From NCBI RefSeq assembly GCF_051201665.1, contig NZ_CP179210.1, forward strand, positions 1,922,001-1,986,000: DNA of 64,000 bases. The letters run 5' to 3'. Made by a program: the position numbers and the translations under genes. The notes under the pieces were generated by a model, which was not told the DNA's origin, made no database searches, and worked only from the letters and a program-made list of their open reading frames with translations. Below are positions 34,666 to 43,554 of this stretch, one piece after another. Numbering within the stretch: the first letter of the stretch is position 1; every line of letters begins with the position of its first letter. Source of the stretch: Psychrobium sp051201665. GTDB taxonomy: Bacteria > Pseudomonadota > Gammaproteobacteria > Enterobacterales > Psychrobiaceae.

Positions 34666-35841
34666 TTACTTTATCAATAAATGCGGCGAGCGATAGACAA
34701 TTTCATCATTTAACTCTATGCCAATACCTGGTGATTCACTGACGTTGAACTTGCCATTAACGGGTTGAGGATCTTGTAAGCATAATTCTCGATTCCATTG
34801 TTTAATCGCGTAGGTGTGATGTTCATGAATCAAGAAATTTGGAATAGCTGTCTCTAAGTGCAGTGACGCTGCTGTTGCAACCGGGCCCCCACACACATGC
34901 GCTTGAATTCGCACATCAAAGATATCGGCGTAATCACATACTTTTTTCGTTTCCGTAAATCCGCCACATAAGCCGATATCAGGTTGCAGCACATCGACAC
35001 TTTGTTCTTCCAAATAAGGACGCACTTGCCAGCGATTGTATAAACGCTCTCCACCTGCAATAGGAACATTAACTTTGTCTGCGACCTTACTATGCAGTGA
35101 ATGATTGAGGTAGTTAACGGGTTCTTCGTAGTACATACAGTCAAACTCTTCGGCTATTGCCCCTAACTGAATGGCGGTTGTGGCACCAGGTAGACTATGA
35201 CATTCAAAAATGATGTCCACTTCATCACCAACCGCTTCACGAATAGCCTGCATACGCGCACGATATAGTTTCATTTCAGCACGTGAAATAATCTTGGTAC
35301 GATCGTAATAGGTTTCGCCATTTTTGTTGTACATTATTGGGTCAACTTTTACGGCATCATAGCCTTCTGCAACCGCTTTTAGGGCGGCCTCTGCATATTC
35401 TTCAGGGTGCGCTAATGCTTTAAATTCACTATCCCAATCAAACTGTAGTTGAGACGCGTAGGTTCTTAAATCGGTATTTACTTTACCGCCTAGCAATTGA
35501 TAAACAGGTAGCTTGAGTGCTTTACCTTTGATGTCCCACAGTGCCGTGTCGATAGCACTCATTGCTGAGTAAATAACAGGCCCGCCACCTAAACCCCAAA
35601 AACTTTCTCGTAACATGCGTGCCCATAGGTGCTCTGTCTGAAAAGGATCATGGCCAATTAGAAATGCTTCCGCCATTTCTTTAATCATATGAGCCGCTGC
35701 GCTGTGGCCTAAATCATAGGCCAGGCCAGCTTCACCGACACCGCTAATGCCTTCATTTGTATGAACACGCACAAATACTGGATTCCAACCTTGGCGGTCA
35801 GGGCAATGAATATCAAAAACTTCTACGGAAGTTACTTTCAT
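34666..35841 (-). CDS. Enolase-superfamily sugar-acid dehydratase (mandelate racemase-like)
   Basis: 391 residues with an N-terminal capping domain (VFDIHCPDRQGW, GVGEAGLAYD) and the barrel. Candidate catalytic Lys is in YDAVKVDP. Metal ligands are in FECHS, YEEPV and GGERLYNRW, and the general-base region is QAHVCGG. The E-x-H pattern after the second strand resembles the galactonate/mannonate dehydratase groups more than mandelate racemase. It probably dehydrates an aldonic acid; the substrate cannot be told. It lies 20 bases after the class II aldolase gene, which may cleave or process the product. Confidence 0.82.
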   Translation of the reverse strand: MKVTSVEVFDIHCPDRQGWNPVFVRVHTNEGISGVGEAGLAYDLGHSAAAHMIKEMAEAFLIGHDPFQTEHLWARMLRESFWGLGGGPVIYSAMSAIDTALWDIKGKALKLPVYQLLGGKVNTDLRTYASQLQFDWDSEFKALAHPEEYAEAALKAVAEGYDAVKVDPIMYNKNGETYYDRTKIISRAEMKLYRARMQAIREAVGDEVDIIFECHSLPGATTAIQLGAIAEEFDCMYYEEPVNYLNHSLHSKVADKVNVPIAGGERLYNRWQVRPYLEEQSVDVLQPDIGLCGGFTETKKVCDYADIFDVRIQAHVCGGPVATAASLHLETAIPNFLIHEHHTYAIKQWNRELCLQDPQPVNGKFNVSESPGIGIELNDEIVYRSPHLLIK

Positions 35842-35861
35842 AATTTACTCCTAAAATTGGC

Positions 35862-36629
35862 TTATGAGGCAAAGCTTGGATTAATGCGATAGGCTTTTCG
35901 AAGCATCGCTGGCCAACTTAATTGACCACCTGTCGAACCACTGTGAACGACATTTGCCTGATGATAGATATTGTCTTGAATTGTTTTATCAACTAATAGG
36001 CTCGGTTGGTTACTTGATTGGATGAGCAATTGTATTTCACAAGCCCGTTGTAAGTCGTACATTCTCATGAATGCATCACCGACTGTTGGACCAACGGTGA
36101 GACCGCCGTGATTGACTAACAACATGTGGTTGGTGGTGCCTAAATCATCCTGTAGACGCTTTCGTTCAGCGTCATTCACCGCTAATCCTTCATAAGCGTG
36201 ATAACTTAATGACGACATTGAGAACATTGAATATTGGCTGTAAGGCAGCAGGCCATCCTTTTGCGTGGCTACCGCGATGGTTGCATTGGTGTGCAGATGA
36301 ATAACGCAATGGGCATCGTCACGCACTTCGTGAATACAGCTGTGAATGGTAAAACCTGCTGGATTGATGGTAAATGGGCTCTCATCGATGATGTTACCGT
36401 CAAGATCAACCTTGACTAAATTAGATGCTGTCACCTCATCAAAGGTTAAGCCAAATGCATTGACCAAATAATAATTGGTGCCAGGTACGCGTGCTGATAA
36501 ATGCGTATAAATTAAATCGTCCCAACCGAAATGACTAACCAATTGATAACACGCGGCTAAATCTACACGAATAGACCATTCTTCGGGACTTACTTTTGAC
36601 TGTAAGTTTAGGGTAGGCAATGGTTTCAC
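35862..36629 (-). CDS. Class II aldolase/adducin family protein
   Basis: 255 residues. Zinc-binding histidines lie in CVIHLHTNATIA and LLVNHGGL; THLSARVPG and NAFGLTFDEVTASNLVKVD are typical of the family. Members are fuculose- or ribulose-phosphate aldolases or epimerases, and some act on non-phosphorylated acids. First gene of a two-gene operon with the dehydratase. No kinase or transporter is adjacent, so the pathway is incomplete here. Confidence 0.85.
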   Translation of the reverse strand: MKPLPTLNLQSKVSPEEWSIRVDLAACYQLVSHFGWDDLIYTHLSARVPGTNYYLVNAFGLTFDEVTASNLVKVDLDGNIIDESPFTINPAGFTIHSCIHEVRDDAHCVIHLHTNATIAVATQKDGLLPYSQYSMFSMSSLSYHAYEGLAVNDAERKRLQDDLGTTNHMLLVNHGGLTVGPTVGDAFMRMYDLQRACEIQLLIQSSNQPSLLVDKTIQDNIYHQANVVHSGSTGGQLSWPAMLRKAYRINPSFAS

Positions 36630-36945
36630 AAGGTGACCTTAACAAATTGAAATGATTAAAAGGTAAGAGCATAAACTTACCTTTTGAGTAAGGCAAGGTA
36701 CATTAGCGGCGTTTCTATGACTAAAATCAACGATTAATAACCAATTGATTGCTCGGTATGTGTAGAAACAACTTGACTATTGGCGCCGCGGTTCTATAAT
36801 CATCGCTGCTTTAAGGTAAGATCTAGATTAATGTTCCACTCGATGTGTTTTCACTTCGTCCTGTTTCAATAATTCATAGCAGCACTTTCAGCGCCACAGT
36901 CCCGATTAGGGACGTTTTAAAATTTATATTGAATAGGATAATATT
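36630..36945. other. Divergent region between aldolase operon and cold-shock gene
   Basis: 316 bases without a gene. A hairpin AAAAGGTAAG / CTTACCTTTT at 36658-36685 lies just upstream of the aldolase start. It could be an attenuator in its leader or a relic terminator. The csp promoter and long leader occupy 36773-36945. Confidence 0.6.
36773..36800 (+). promoter_or_regulatory. Sigma-70 promoter of the cold-shock gene
   Basis: TTGACT and TATAAT spaced by 16 bases. It predicts a transcript start near 36807 and an untranslated leader of about 140 bases, the long leader typical of cold-inducible csp mRNAs. Confidence 0.75.
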
Positions 36946-37152
36946 ATGTCTACATCTACTGGTACAGTAAAATGGTTTAACGAAGCTAAAGGTTTTGGTT
37001 TCATCGAGCAAGAAAACGGCCCAGACGTTTTCGCTCATTTCCGTAACATCGTTGGTGACGGTTTCAAAACTTTGACTGAAGGTCAAAAAGTTGAGTTCCT
37101 AGTAACTGAAGGCCAAAAAGGTCCTCAAGCTGAGAACATCAAACCATTATAA
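36946..37152 (+). CDS. Cold-shock protein, CspA family
   Basis: A 68-residue single cold-shock domain. It contains TGTVKWFNEAKGFGFIEQ with RNP1 (KGFGFI), then RNP2 (VFAHF), and GPQAENIKPL at the end. It binds single-stranded RNA and DNA and prevents mRNA structure at low temperature. AGGATAAT precedes the ATG. The assignment within the CspA paralogues is not possible. Confidence 0.95.
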   Translation: MSTSTGTVKWFNEAKGFGFIEQENGPDVFAHFRNIVGDGFKTLTEGQKVEFLVTEGQKGPQAENIKPL

Positions 37153-37223
37153 TTGGTTGTCAAATCATCTAAATCATCTAAATTATCGATTCATTCGATA
37201 GTATAAAATGATTGAAGATACTA

Positions 37224-37256
37224 AAAAGATAAGGCGTTATGTCTTATCTTTTTTTT
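37224..37256 (+). terminator. Terminator after the cold-shock gene
   Basis: AAAAGATAAG / CTTATCTTTT stem followed by more T's. Confidence 0.8.
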
Positions 37257-37268
37257 GCTTTGAATTTA

Positions 37269-37427
37269 ATACCAATTGCATTAAATATTTGCCCACGTGT
37301 ACTTGTTAAAATTAACTAAAATGGCGTTGCTCTCAATCCTAATAGCCAGCTATTAGTCAATCGAGCGCCTTGTTTTAGCTTATTTTCTCTACGCACAACA
37401 AGATCACTTACTTAATGCAATTGGTAT
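37269..37427. mobile_element. MITE copy 2
   Basis: 159 bp with perfect 16-base terminal inverted repeats ATACCAATTGCATTAA / TTAATGCAATTGGTAT. Nearly identical to the copy at 45578-45736, with differences at only about four positions. No coding capacity. Flanking AT pairs at both ends agree with a 2-base target duplication. Confidence 0.9.
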
Positions 37428-37653
37428 AATCAAATATTAATAAAAATAACTTTACACGCCTCGTTAAATCTCTACAATCCCCCACAAATTTGCACCATCA
37501 AAACAAGTCAGTATTTGCTCTTTTCGTTCAAAGACTTGTCACGATGTGTTAAGCAAGCGTACAGTGGTATTTAAATTATAAATTCAGCAAGTTTTTGAAT
37601 TTGATTTAATACGCAATTTTCTTATTAATGACTTTAACATTTGGATTAAAACC

Positions 37654-38880
37654 TTGACCTCATCACCGTTTGCGCAGCGCAGAAAATTTATTATTAACTT
37701 GGGCAAAGCTTTGCACAAGTTTGGCACGCCTGCGTATCGCCTTGAAGCGCATTTGCTCAATGTGACCGCCATATTAGGGATGGGGGGCTCTTTTATTGTC
37801 ACTCCTACATCGTTAACGTTTGCGCTCTGGCAACTTGGTGAGCATGACCAGCAACAATTATATGTAGTACGGGTAAAACCAGGCGATCTTGATTTAGGCT
37901 CATTGGCACGGACTGATGAGTTAGTTGATGAATTAGCGAGTGGCGAACGCGGCCTTGTTGAAGCCATCGATCGTTTAGAAGATATTCAAAATAAGCCGGA
38001 ACCATATTCACATCCAATATCATTTTTAGCGTTTGGTATTTCAGGTGGCGCTTTTGCCATGCTCATGGCAACCAGTTGGAACGACGTTATTTGGTCGTTT
38101 ATTATGAGTTTGGTGGTTTATCTATTTGTCTATTGGGCGTCGATATCTAAAGGGGTGAGCAAAATGCTTGAGCCTTTAGTGTCGCTTGTGTCGGCTTTTT
38201 GTGTTGCAGGGCTCATGCATTACGATCCCCATATTAATAAATCACTGGTTGTATTATCTAGTATTATTGCTTTCATACCTGGCCTCGCTTTAACGCTGGG
38301 TTTGCGTGAGCTTGCAGCGCGAGATTTAATGTCTGGTACCGCACGGATCATGGACGCCATTATGCTGTTGTTCAAACTCTATTTTGGCGCTGTTTTAGGT
38401 TTTGCTATAGGTACTATGGTATGGGGAGATGCGGAGTTTGTGCAACCAGAACAAGTTCAAACTTGGACTGCGTGGATTGCCGTACTATTATTGGGTAGTA
38501 GCTTAGTGGTGATGTTTAAGATCAGGCTCAAAGATTCGCCATGGGGGATATTATCAGGATTTATCGCATTTGGCATGAGTTCATTGGCATCAAATTACTT
38601 TGACGTGGCACTTGGCGCCTTCTTTGGTGCATTTTGTGTGGGTATTTATAGTAACTTGTATTCGCGGATCTTTAACGCACCAGCAATTTTAGTGTCATTA
38701 CAGGGACTCGTAATTTTGGTCCCAGGCAGTAAAGTCTATATTGGTTTAAATACGGTTGTGTCAGGCCAGCAAATTTTGGCTGTGGATTCGATTGGCACAC
38801 AATCGTTTTTAATCTTTATGTCGCTGGTGGCGGGGTTAATATTCTCAAGTGTGGTACTCAGACCATCCCGCTCATTGTAA
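37654..38880 (+). CDS. ThrE-family threonine/serine exporter
   Basis: 408 residues. A cytoplasmic N-terminal domain (HKFGTPAYRLEAHL, MGGSFIVTPTSLTFAL) is followed by about ten membrane segments, with FIPGLALTLGLRELAARDLMSG at the centre and a second ThrE-like half (LASNYFDVALGAFFGAF). Corynebacterial ThrE exports threonine and serine; here the substrate is inferred. The start is TTG at 37654-37656 with a weak ribosome-binding site. Confidence 0.85.
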   Translation: MTSSPFAQRRKFIINLGKALHKFGTPAYRLEAHLLNVTAILGMGGSFIVTPTSLTFALWQLGEHDQQQLYVVRVKPGDLDLGSLARTDELVDELASGERGLVEAIDRLEDIQNKPEPYSHPISFLAFGISGGAFAMLMATSWNDVIWSFIMSLVVYLFVYWASISKGVSKMLEPLVSLVSAFCVAGLMHYDPHINKSLVVLSSIIAFIPGLALTLGLRELAARDLMSGTARIMDAIMLLFKLYFGAVLGFAIGTMVWGDAEFVQPEQVQTWTAWIAVLLLGSSLVVMFKIRLKDSPWGILSGFIAFGMSSLASNYFDVALGAFFGAFCVGIYSNLYSRIFNAPAILVSLQGLVILVPGSKVYIGLNTVVSGQQILAVDSIGTQSFLIFMSLVAGLIFSSVVLRPSRSL

Positions 38881-38889
38881 ATCAATAAT

Positions 38890-38912
38890 AAGCCAGCGTA
38901 ACTGCTGGCTTT
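38890..38912. terminator. Bidirectional terminator
   Basis: AAGCCAGC / GCTGGCTT with A's before and T's after, between the converging exporter and LETM1-like genes. Confidence 0.8.
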
Positions 38913-38922
38913 TTTATTGCCG

Positions 38923-39276
38923 TTATTTATCTTTCTGATTAAACGAGCTCGGTAGCACATCAACACCGACGGCTTTGGCTAACTTGATGATAATAGGGAT
39001 GGTGATTGGTGCAAAGGGCAGTACCGCAAAAACGCCAAGTCCTAATCCCTTTAATAAATCAAAAAACTGCGCGTGAGCAACGGCTAAATCTTTTTTGTCG
39101 GCTTGGCCTTTAATACCTTTGCCATAGATTTGCAGCATCTCTTTGGTTTCTTCTTTTTCTTGGGCTAGTGCGATTTTTAAATCAAGCATCGAGCGACGAA
39201 AGTTATTACGCATTCGTCGACTTTGAATACGAGAAACACGAATGGGCGCGCGGTGGATCTTTTTAAGGTGTTTCAT
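38923..39276 (-). CDS. Small LETM1-like protein
   Basis: 117 residues. A basic N-terminus (HRAPIRVSRIQSRRMRNNFRR) and a helical middle are followed by FFDLLKGLGLGVFAVLPFAP and KAVGVDVLPSSF. The last part resembles the end of the LETM1 domain (LPFAP...LLPSSF). Such short versions occur in marine gammaproteobacteria; their function is unknown. It is downstream of argA on the same strand with a gap of 34 bases. Confidence 0.6.
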   Translation of the reverse strand: MKHLKKIHRAPIRVSRIQSRRMRNNFRRSMLDLKIALAQEKEETKEMLQIYGKGIKGQADKKDLAVAHAQFFDLLKGLGLGVFAVLPFAPITIPIIIKLAKAVGVDVLPSSFNQKDK

Positions 39277-39310
39277 GCTATCCCAATGCTGTTTCTGATA
39301 ATTACCGCAA

Positions 39311-40642
39311 CTAGGTGGTAAGATCTTTAATTAATATTTTTGAATTACGCTGATAGTTATACAGTACTTGTTTCTCAACAGGCAATTGGTCAATAGTCAC
39401 AGGATTAAAGCCCCGTTCTCTAAACCAATGAATTGAACTCGTTGTTAAAACAAACAGCTGCGTTAACCCTAATTTTCGTGCCTGTGTACTAATTGCTTTG
39501 ACGATAGCGTCACCACGAGAGGCCTTACGATACTCGGGATGTGTCGCAACACAAGCCATTTCGCCAATTTTGTTATCTTTTGCTGGATATAACGCCGCAC
39601 ATCCGATGACTAATCCGTCGCGCATTACAATGGAGAACTTATCAATTTCCATTTCTAATTGTTCACGGGAACGCTTCACCAATAGTCCTTGTTCTTCCAA
39701 GGGCTTGATCAAATCCATGATGCCGCCAATGTCATCGATTGTCGCTTGGCGCAGCTGCTCTGAGCTTGCCATGACAATTTGCGTACCTATACCGTCGCGA
39801 GAAAATAGCTCTTGGAGCAGTGCGCCGTCAAGTTGATAACTCACTAGGTGACTACGAGCAACTTCCGCATTACATGCTGCGATTGCCGCACGTAGATAGG
39901 TTGCAGTGCCACTGAGTACTCGGCCTTGTGCTTCGAGTTTTGTTAATCGCTCTGATGCTTGGTCAGGAAGCAGCTCTGGGATCACTTCGCCATCGTCTGT
40001 AAGCACACCGCGCTCCGATGCAAACCCTATCATTTTGTCAGCGCCAAGTTTGATGGATAACTGCGTTGCTATTTCTTCGGCGCTTAGATTAAAACTCTCA
40101 CCAGTTGCGGAATAACCAATGATACTGACTAAAACAATTGCTCGTTGATCCAGTTGTCGTTTTATACCTTGGGTGTCGATACGTCTTACTTTACCGCTAA
40201 AGAGATAATCGACGCCATCAACAATCCCAATAGGCTGCGCAGTAACAAAATTGCCACTCACAACATTAATATTCGCACCTTGCATTGGCGTATTGATGAG
40301 CCCCATTGACAACTGGGCATTGATTTCAAACTGTAGTTGACCAACAATCTGTTTTATTTGGGAAAACCCTGAATCACAAGTAATTCTCGTTTGTTTATGA
40401 AAACGGCTTTCGATGCCTTGCTCTGACAATCGCGCTTCAATTTGCGGGCGAGCGCCATAAACGACAACCACTTTTATGCCAAGTGAATTGAGCAGCGATA
40501 TATCATTGACGATATTGTAAAAGTTGTCATGGGCGATACATTCCCCACCTAACATGATGACAAATGTTTTGCCGCGGTGAGCATTGACATAAGGTGCTGA
40601 CTGGCGAAACCAGTTAACTAAATCAGTAGAACGTTCTTGCAA
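39311..40642 (-). CDS. argA: N-acetylglutamate synthase
   Basis: First enzyme of arginine synthesis. 443 residues: an amino-acid-kinase-like domain (FVIMLGGE, VVVVYGARPQIEARL, NVVSGNFVTAQP) and a C-terminal GNAT domain (IGEMACVATHPEYRKASRGD, WFRERGFNPV). Matches E. coli ArgA throughout. The start is TTG with AGGA upstream, giving MQERSTDLVNWFRQSAPYVN. Confidence 0.97.
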   Translation of the reverse strand: MQERSTDLVNWFRQSAPYVNAHRGKTFVIMLGGECIAHDNFYNIVNDISLLNSLGIKVVVVYGARPQIEARLSEQGIESRFHKQTRITCDSGFSQIKQIVGQLQFEINAQLSMGLINTPMQGANINVVSGNFVTAQPIGIVDGVDYLFSGKVRRIDTQGIKRQLDQRAIVLVSIIGYSATGESFNLSAEEIATQLSIKLGADKMIGFASERGVLTDDGEVIPELLPDQASERLTKLEAQGRVLSGTATYLRAAIAACNAEVARSHLVSYQLDGALLQELFSRDGIGTQIVMASSEQLRQATIDDIGGIMDLIKPLEEQGLLVKRSREQLEMEIDKFSIVMRDGLVIGCAALYPAKDNKIGEMACVATHPEYRKASRGDAIVKAISTQARKLGLTQLFVLTTSSIHWFRERGFNPVTIDQLPVEKQVLYNYQRNSKILIKDLTT

Positions 40643-40672
40643 GCTGAAATCCTAAGCGTTAAATATTCAAGA

Positions 40673-41401
40673 CTATAAAGTTTGTTTAAACCGTAGCAAA
40701 AAATCTTGCAATAAACGAGTGCTTTGTTCGCTATATTGCTGATGACTGTCATATACCGTCAACGTGCTGTGGACAGAGGATTGAATGGTTTCATTGACAC
40801 TTAGCGATGACACTAATTCGATAACTGCAACTTTGGCTGTGCCACCCTTGGTCGTAACAAGGTCTATTTGCTTGCTGATAACTAAATCAATCGACTGCGC
40901 GATATCGTCTATGGCATGCAGGGAATGGATAGGCAATAACAGCGCAATCACACCGTTGGGCGTTAGTAGTGATTTTGCCTGTTCTAATAATTGACGATAG
41001 CTCAGTGTATCGGTATGACGCGCTGTATTACGTACTTTATCGTCATTTTTAAGGTGGTTATCGAAAAATGGTGGGTTTGAGATGATAAGGTCGAACGGCT
41101 CCTGTGCGGTGAAATGATTGATATCGCAATTAATCACGTCAATACAGTCATGCCAAGGCGACTGAGCAACGTTATAGGCAGCTTCTTGACTACTGGTTTC
41201 AATTAATTCGACCGTGGTGACGTGACGCGCGCCGCGCTGTGCAGCCATCAGACATAATAGCCCGGTACCGCCACCGATATCTAATACACGGGCTACATTA
41301 TTAACAGGCACTAAGGCGCCGAAGATCAGACTATCAGTGCATACTTTCATGGCATTGTCCCGTTGACGCACGGAGAACTGCTGTAATTTAAATGTCGACA
41401 T
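40673..41401 (-). CDS. trmN6: tRNA1(Val) adenine-37 N6-methyltransferase
   Basis: YfiC-type methyltransferase of 242 residues. KVCTDSLIFGALVP at the N-terminus, SAM motif VLDIGGGTGLLCLMAAQRG and the catalytic ISNPPFF identify it. It modifies A37 of tRNA-Val. It overlaps the end of mnmC by 14 bases, so two tRNA modification genes are coupled. Confidence 0.93.
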   Translation of the reverse strand: MSTFKLQQFSVRQRDNAMKVCTDSLIFGALVPVNNVARVLDIGGGTGLLCLMAAQRGARHVTTVELIETSSQEAAYNVAQSPWHDCIDVINCDINHFTAQEPFDLIISNPPFFDNHLKNDDKVRNTARHTDTLSYRQLLEQAKSLLTPNGVIALLLPIHSLHAIDDIAQSIDLVISKQIDLVTTKGGTAKVAVIELVSSLSVNETIQSSVHSTLTVYDSHQQYSEQSTRLLQDFLLRFKQTL

Positions 41402-43451
41402 TATGCTTCTTTAACTGTTTTATCCAATAACGATTTGGATTGAGTTGATCTAGGAGTTGCTGGGAAACTGGCATTGGTTCTTGGGTAAGCTGGCAACTGA
41501 GTATCTCGCTTAACATTGGCGCTGAGCAAAGCCCGCGAGAGCCTAGACCACCTAACATAAATAATTGCTGATGAACTGGTGCGTTCGGGTATTTATGAGC
41601 TGGCTTTCCTTTGGGTAAATCACTATAAGTTGATTTAGTTTGCAGGTAGTCAGGTACGGCGCCCACCATTGGCAAATTATCTTTTACACTGCCTCTCACA
41701 CCCACTTTTCCGCCATTAATTGTGCTCAGGTTATTAATCCTTAAACTGGGTACATCACTGTTTAGTTTATCGACGTTTTGCTTATGCTCGATATCATTGA
41801 CGGCATAGTCACTGACGTCACGATTAAAACTCGCGCCTAAGCAGTGTTGGCCATTTTTACTGGGCGTCATGTAACCTTGATAACACAGCACCATGTTTAA
41901 AGACCCACTTTGCTTTGATTCTGAAACGTGGCTAACCTGACCGGCGGTGGCATACAACGGCAAATGTTCACACTGAGTAAGGTTCATCATTTCATGACCG
42001 GATGCAATAACGACGGTGGTTGCCTGATGAATCCCATCTTGTAGGGCAAGCAGCCATTGATGGCCAGCAAAAACCATTGAAGACACCTGTCTATTGAACC
42101 TGACAATTACTGACGCTCGTGCTTGCGCTTTTGCAAGTAGTGACTTTGTTAGCTGTTTAGGGGAGATCCAACCGCCCGTCGAGTAATAGAGCGCATTGTC
42201 GGCGATCTCGACGCCGCTTAGTTGACTAGCCGTTGCTGAATCAATTGCGCGGACCAGTTCTTGTGGAAAAATATCGCTATCGATGACCTTTTTATGGGCC
42301 GTTGACGTTTTATCATCACTGTCTAATGACAATACGCCGCACAAGTCACCAACAGATGAATCGTCATTGATTAGAGCGCGATATTGATTCTTGGCATAGT
42401 GAAAACCATGGCTGTAGCATTGAGACAAGAAATCGTGTTGGCTATTTAAGAGTGGATAAAATCCGCCTTGTAGATTTCCTGACGCGCCGATAGCAAGTTC
42501 ATCATCCTGACAGATGATTTCACTGTCGATCCCTCGTTGTGCCAGCGCATAGGCGAGGGAAGTGCTGGCCACGCCACCGCCTATGATAGTCACGCGCTGA
42601 GTTTCGGATGAGAGTGCAGGACGGTGATACCAAGGGTTGTGGCTTGTATATGGCGTGCTGCGATTAAATAATGCCGTTATCATTTCTCGCTTTTTACCAA
42701 AGCCTTTCGCTTTTTTGATGGTAAAACCTGCGTGTTGCAAGCCCCGTCTAACGTCCCCTGCAGCGGTAAAGGTCGCTAGCGATGCATTGTCTTTAGAGAG
42801 CTTCGCCATATTGTTGTATAGCTCTTGATTCCACATTTCGGGGTTTTTACTCGGTGCGAAACCATCTAAAAACCAAGAATCAACGAGTCCATTTGGTGGC
42901 ACAGATAATTGGGTAATGGTGTCTTTGATATCACCGAACCACAAATCTAAAATAACCGTGCTATCGTCATCTGGCGTCATTGAAAAAGGAAGGCGATGAC
43001 AACCCGCCATGGCCACAGGGTATTGGCTTTGTAATAGTCGCGCTTGTGTTGCTAAAGTCGGCCAACGGTCGTGAGCTTTAACAAGATCGTTTTCAGATAA
43101 TGGATATTTCTCAAAACTGATGAAGTAAAGACGTTTAAGAGGGTGCGCAGGATTCTCGGTTCTAAAGCGCGCAAAATGTTGCCAAGTCACCAAAAAATTC
43201 AAGCCACTGCCAAATCCAGTCTCACCGACAACATAGAATGCACTTGTGCAATCTTGCCAACGCTGCAGTAAATAGTTATTCTCAATGAATACATAGGTGG
43301 TTTCATCGAGGCCATCTGCCGTATTGAAGTAGATATCGTCAAACTCAACGGAAGTTGGCTCTCCGTTCTCATTCCAGCTCAAATTCGCTGCTGAAATAGT
43401 ATGTTTTTTCTGTTTAAACAAATGTTTAATACTCGTGTCGCATAATATCAT
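41388..43451 (-). CDS. mnmC: Bifunctional tRNA 5-methylaminomethyl-2-thiouridine protein MnmC
   Basis: About 687 residues. The N-terminal methyltransferase (VGETGFGSGLNFLVTWQ, LDLWFGDI, WFLDGFAPSKNPEMW) is followed by an FAD oxidoreductase (VTIIGGGVASTSLAYALAQR, GASGNLQGGFYPLL). It ends in RGLCSAPMLSEIL and LDQLNPNRYWIKQL as in E. coli. It completes mnm5U34 in tRNA. The frame opens at 43463; the ATG at 43449-43451 with AAGGTGA upstream is preferred. Confidence 0.95.
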   Translation of the reverse strand: MILCDTSIKHLFKQKKHTISAANLSWNENGEPTSVEFDDIYFNTADGLDETTYVFIENNYLLQRWQDCTSAFYVVGETGFGSGLNFLVTWQHFARFRTENPAHPLKRLYFISFEKYPLSENDLVKAHDRWPTLATQARLLQSQYPVAMAGCHRLPFSMTPDDDSTVILDLWFGDIKDTITQLSVPPNGLVDSWFLDGFAPSKNPEMWNQELYNNMAKLSKDNASLATFTAAGDVRRGLQHAGFTIKKAKGFGKKREMITALFNRSTPYTSHNPWYHRPALSSETQRVTIIGGGVASTSLAYALAQRGIDSEIICQDDELAIGASGNLQGGFYPLLNSQHDFLSQCYSHGFHYAKNQYRALINDDSSVGDLCGVLSLDSDDKTSTAHKKVIDSDIFPQELVRAIDSATASQLSGVEIADNALYYSTGGWISPKQLTKSLLAKAQARASVIVRFNRQVSSMVFAGHQWLLALQDGIHQATTVVIASGHEMMNLTQCEHLPLYATAGQVSHVSESKQSGSLNMVLCYQGYMTPSKNGQHCLGASFNRDVSDYAVNDIEHKQNVDKLNSDVPSLRINNLSTINGGKVGVRGSVKDNLPMVGAVPDYLQTKSTYSDLPKGKPAHKYPNAPVHQQLFMLGGLGSRGLCSAPMLSEILSCQLTQEPMPVSQQLLDQLNPNRYWIKQLKKHNVDI

Positions 43452-43554
43452 ATAGTATATCACCTTATTTAGACTAATTCGTCATGAAAGCTGACCACTA
43501 AGCTAATAGAAACTTATTACAATGCGGGCAGTTTATGAAACAACAGGATTTAAA

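Larger units (their letters stand above)
37153..37653. other. Intergenic region with MITE
   Basis: 501 bases between csp and the exporter gene: the csp terminator, MITE copy 2 at 37269-37427, and about 225 AT-rich bases that should hold the exporter promoter. No gene seen. Confidence 0.6.
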
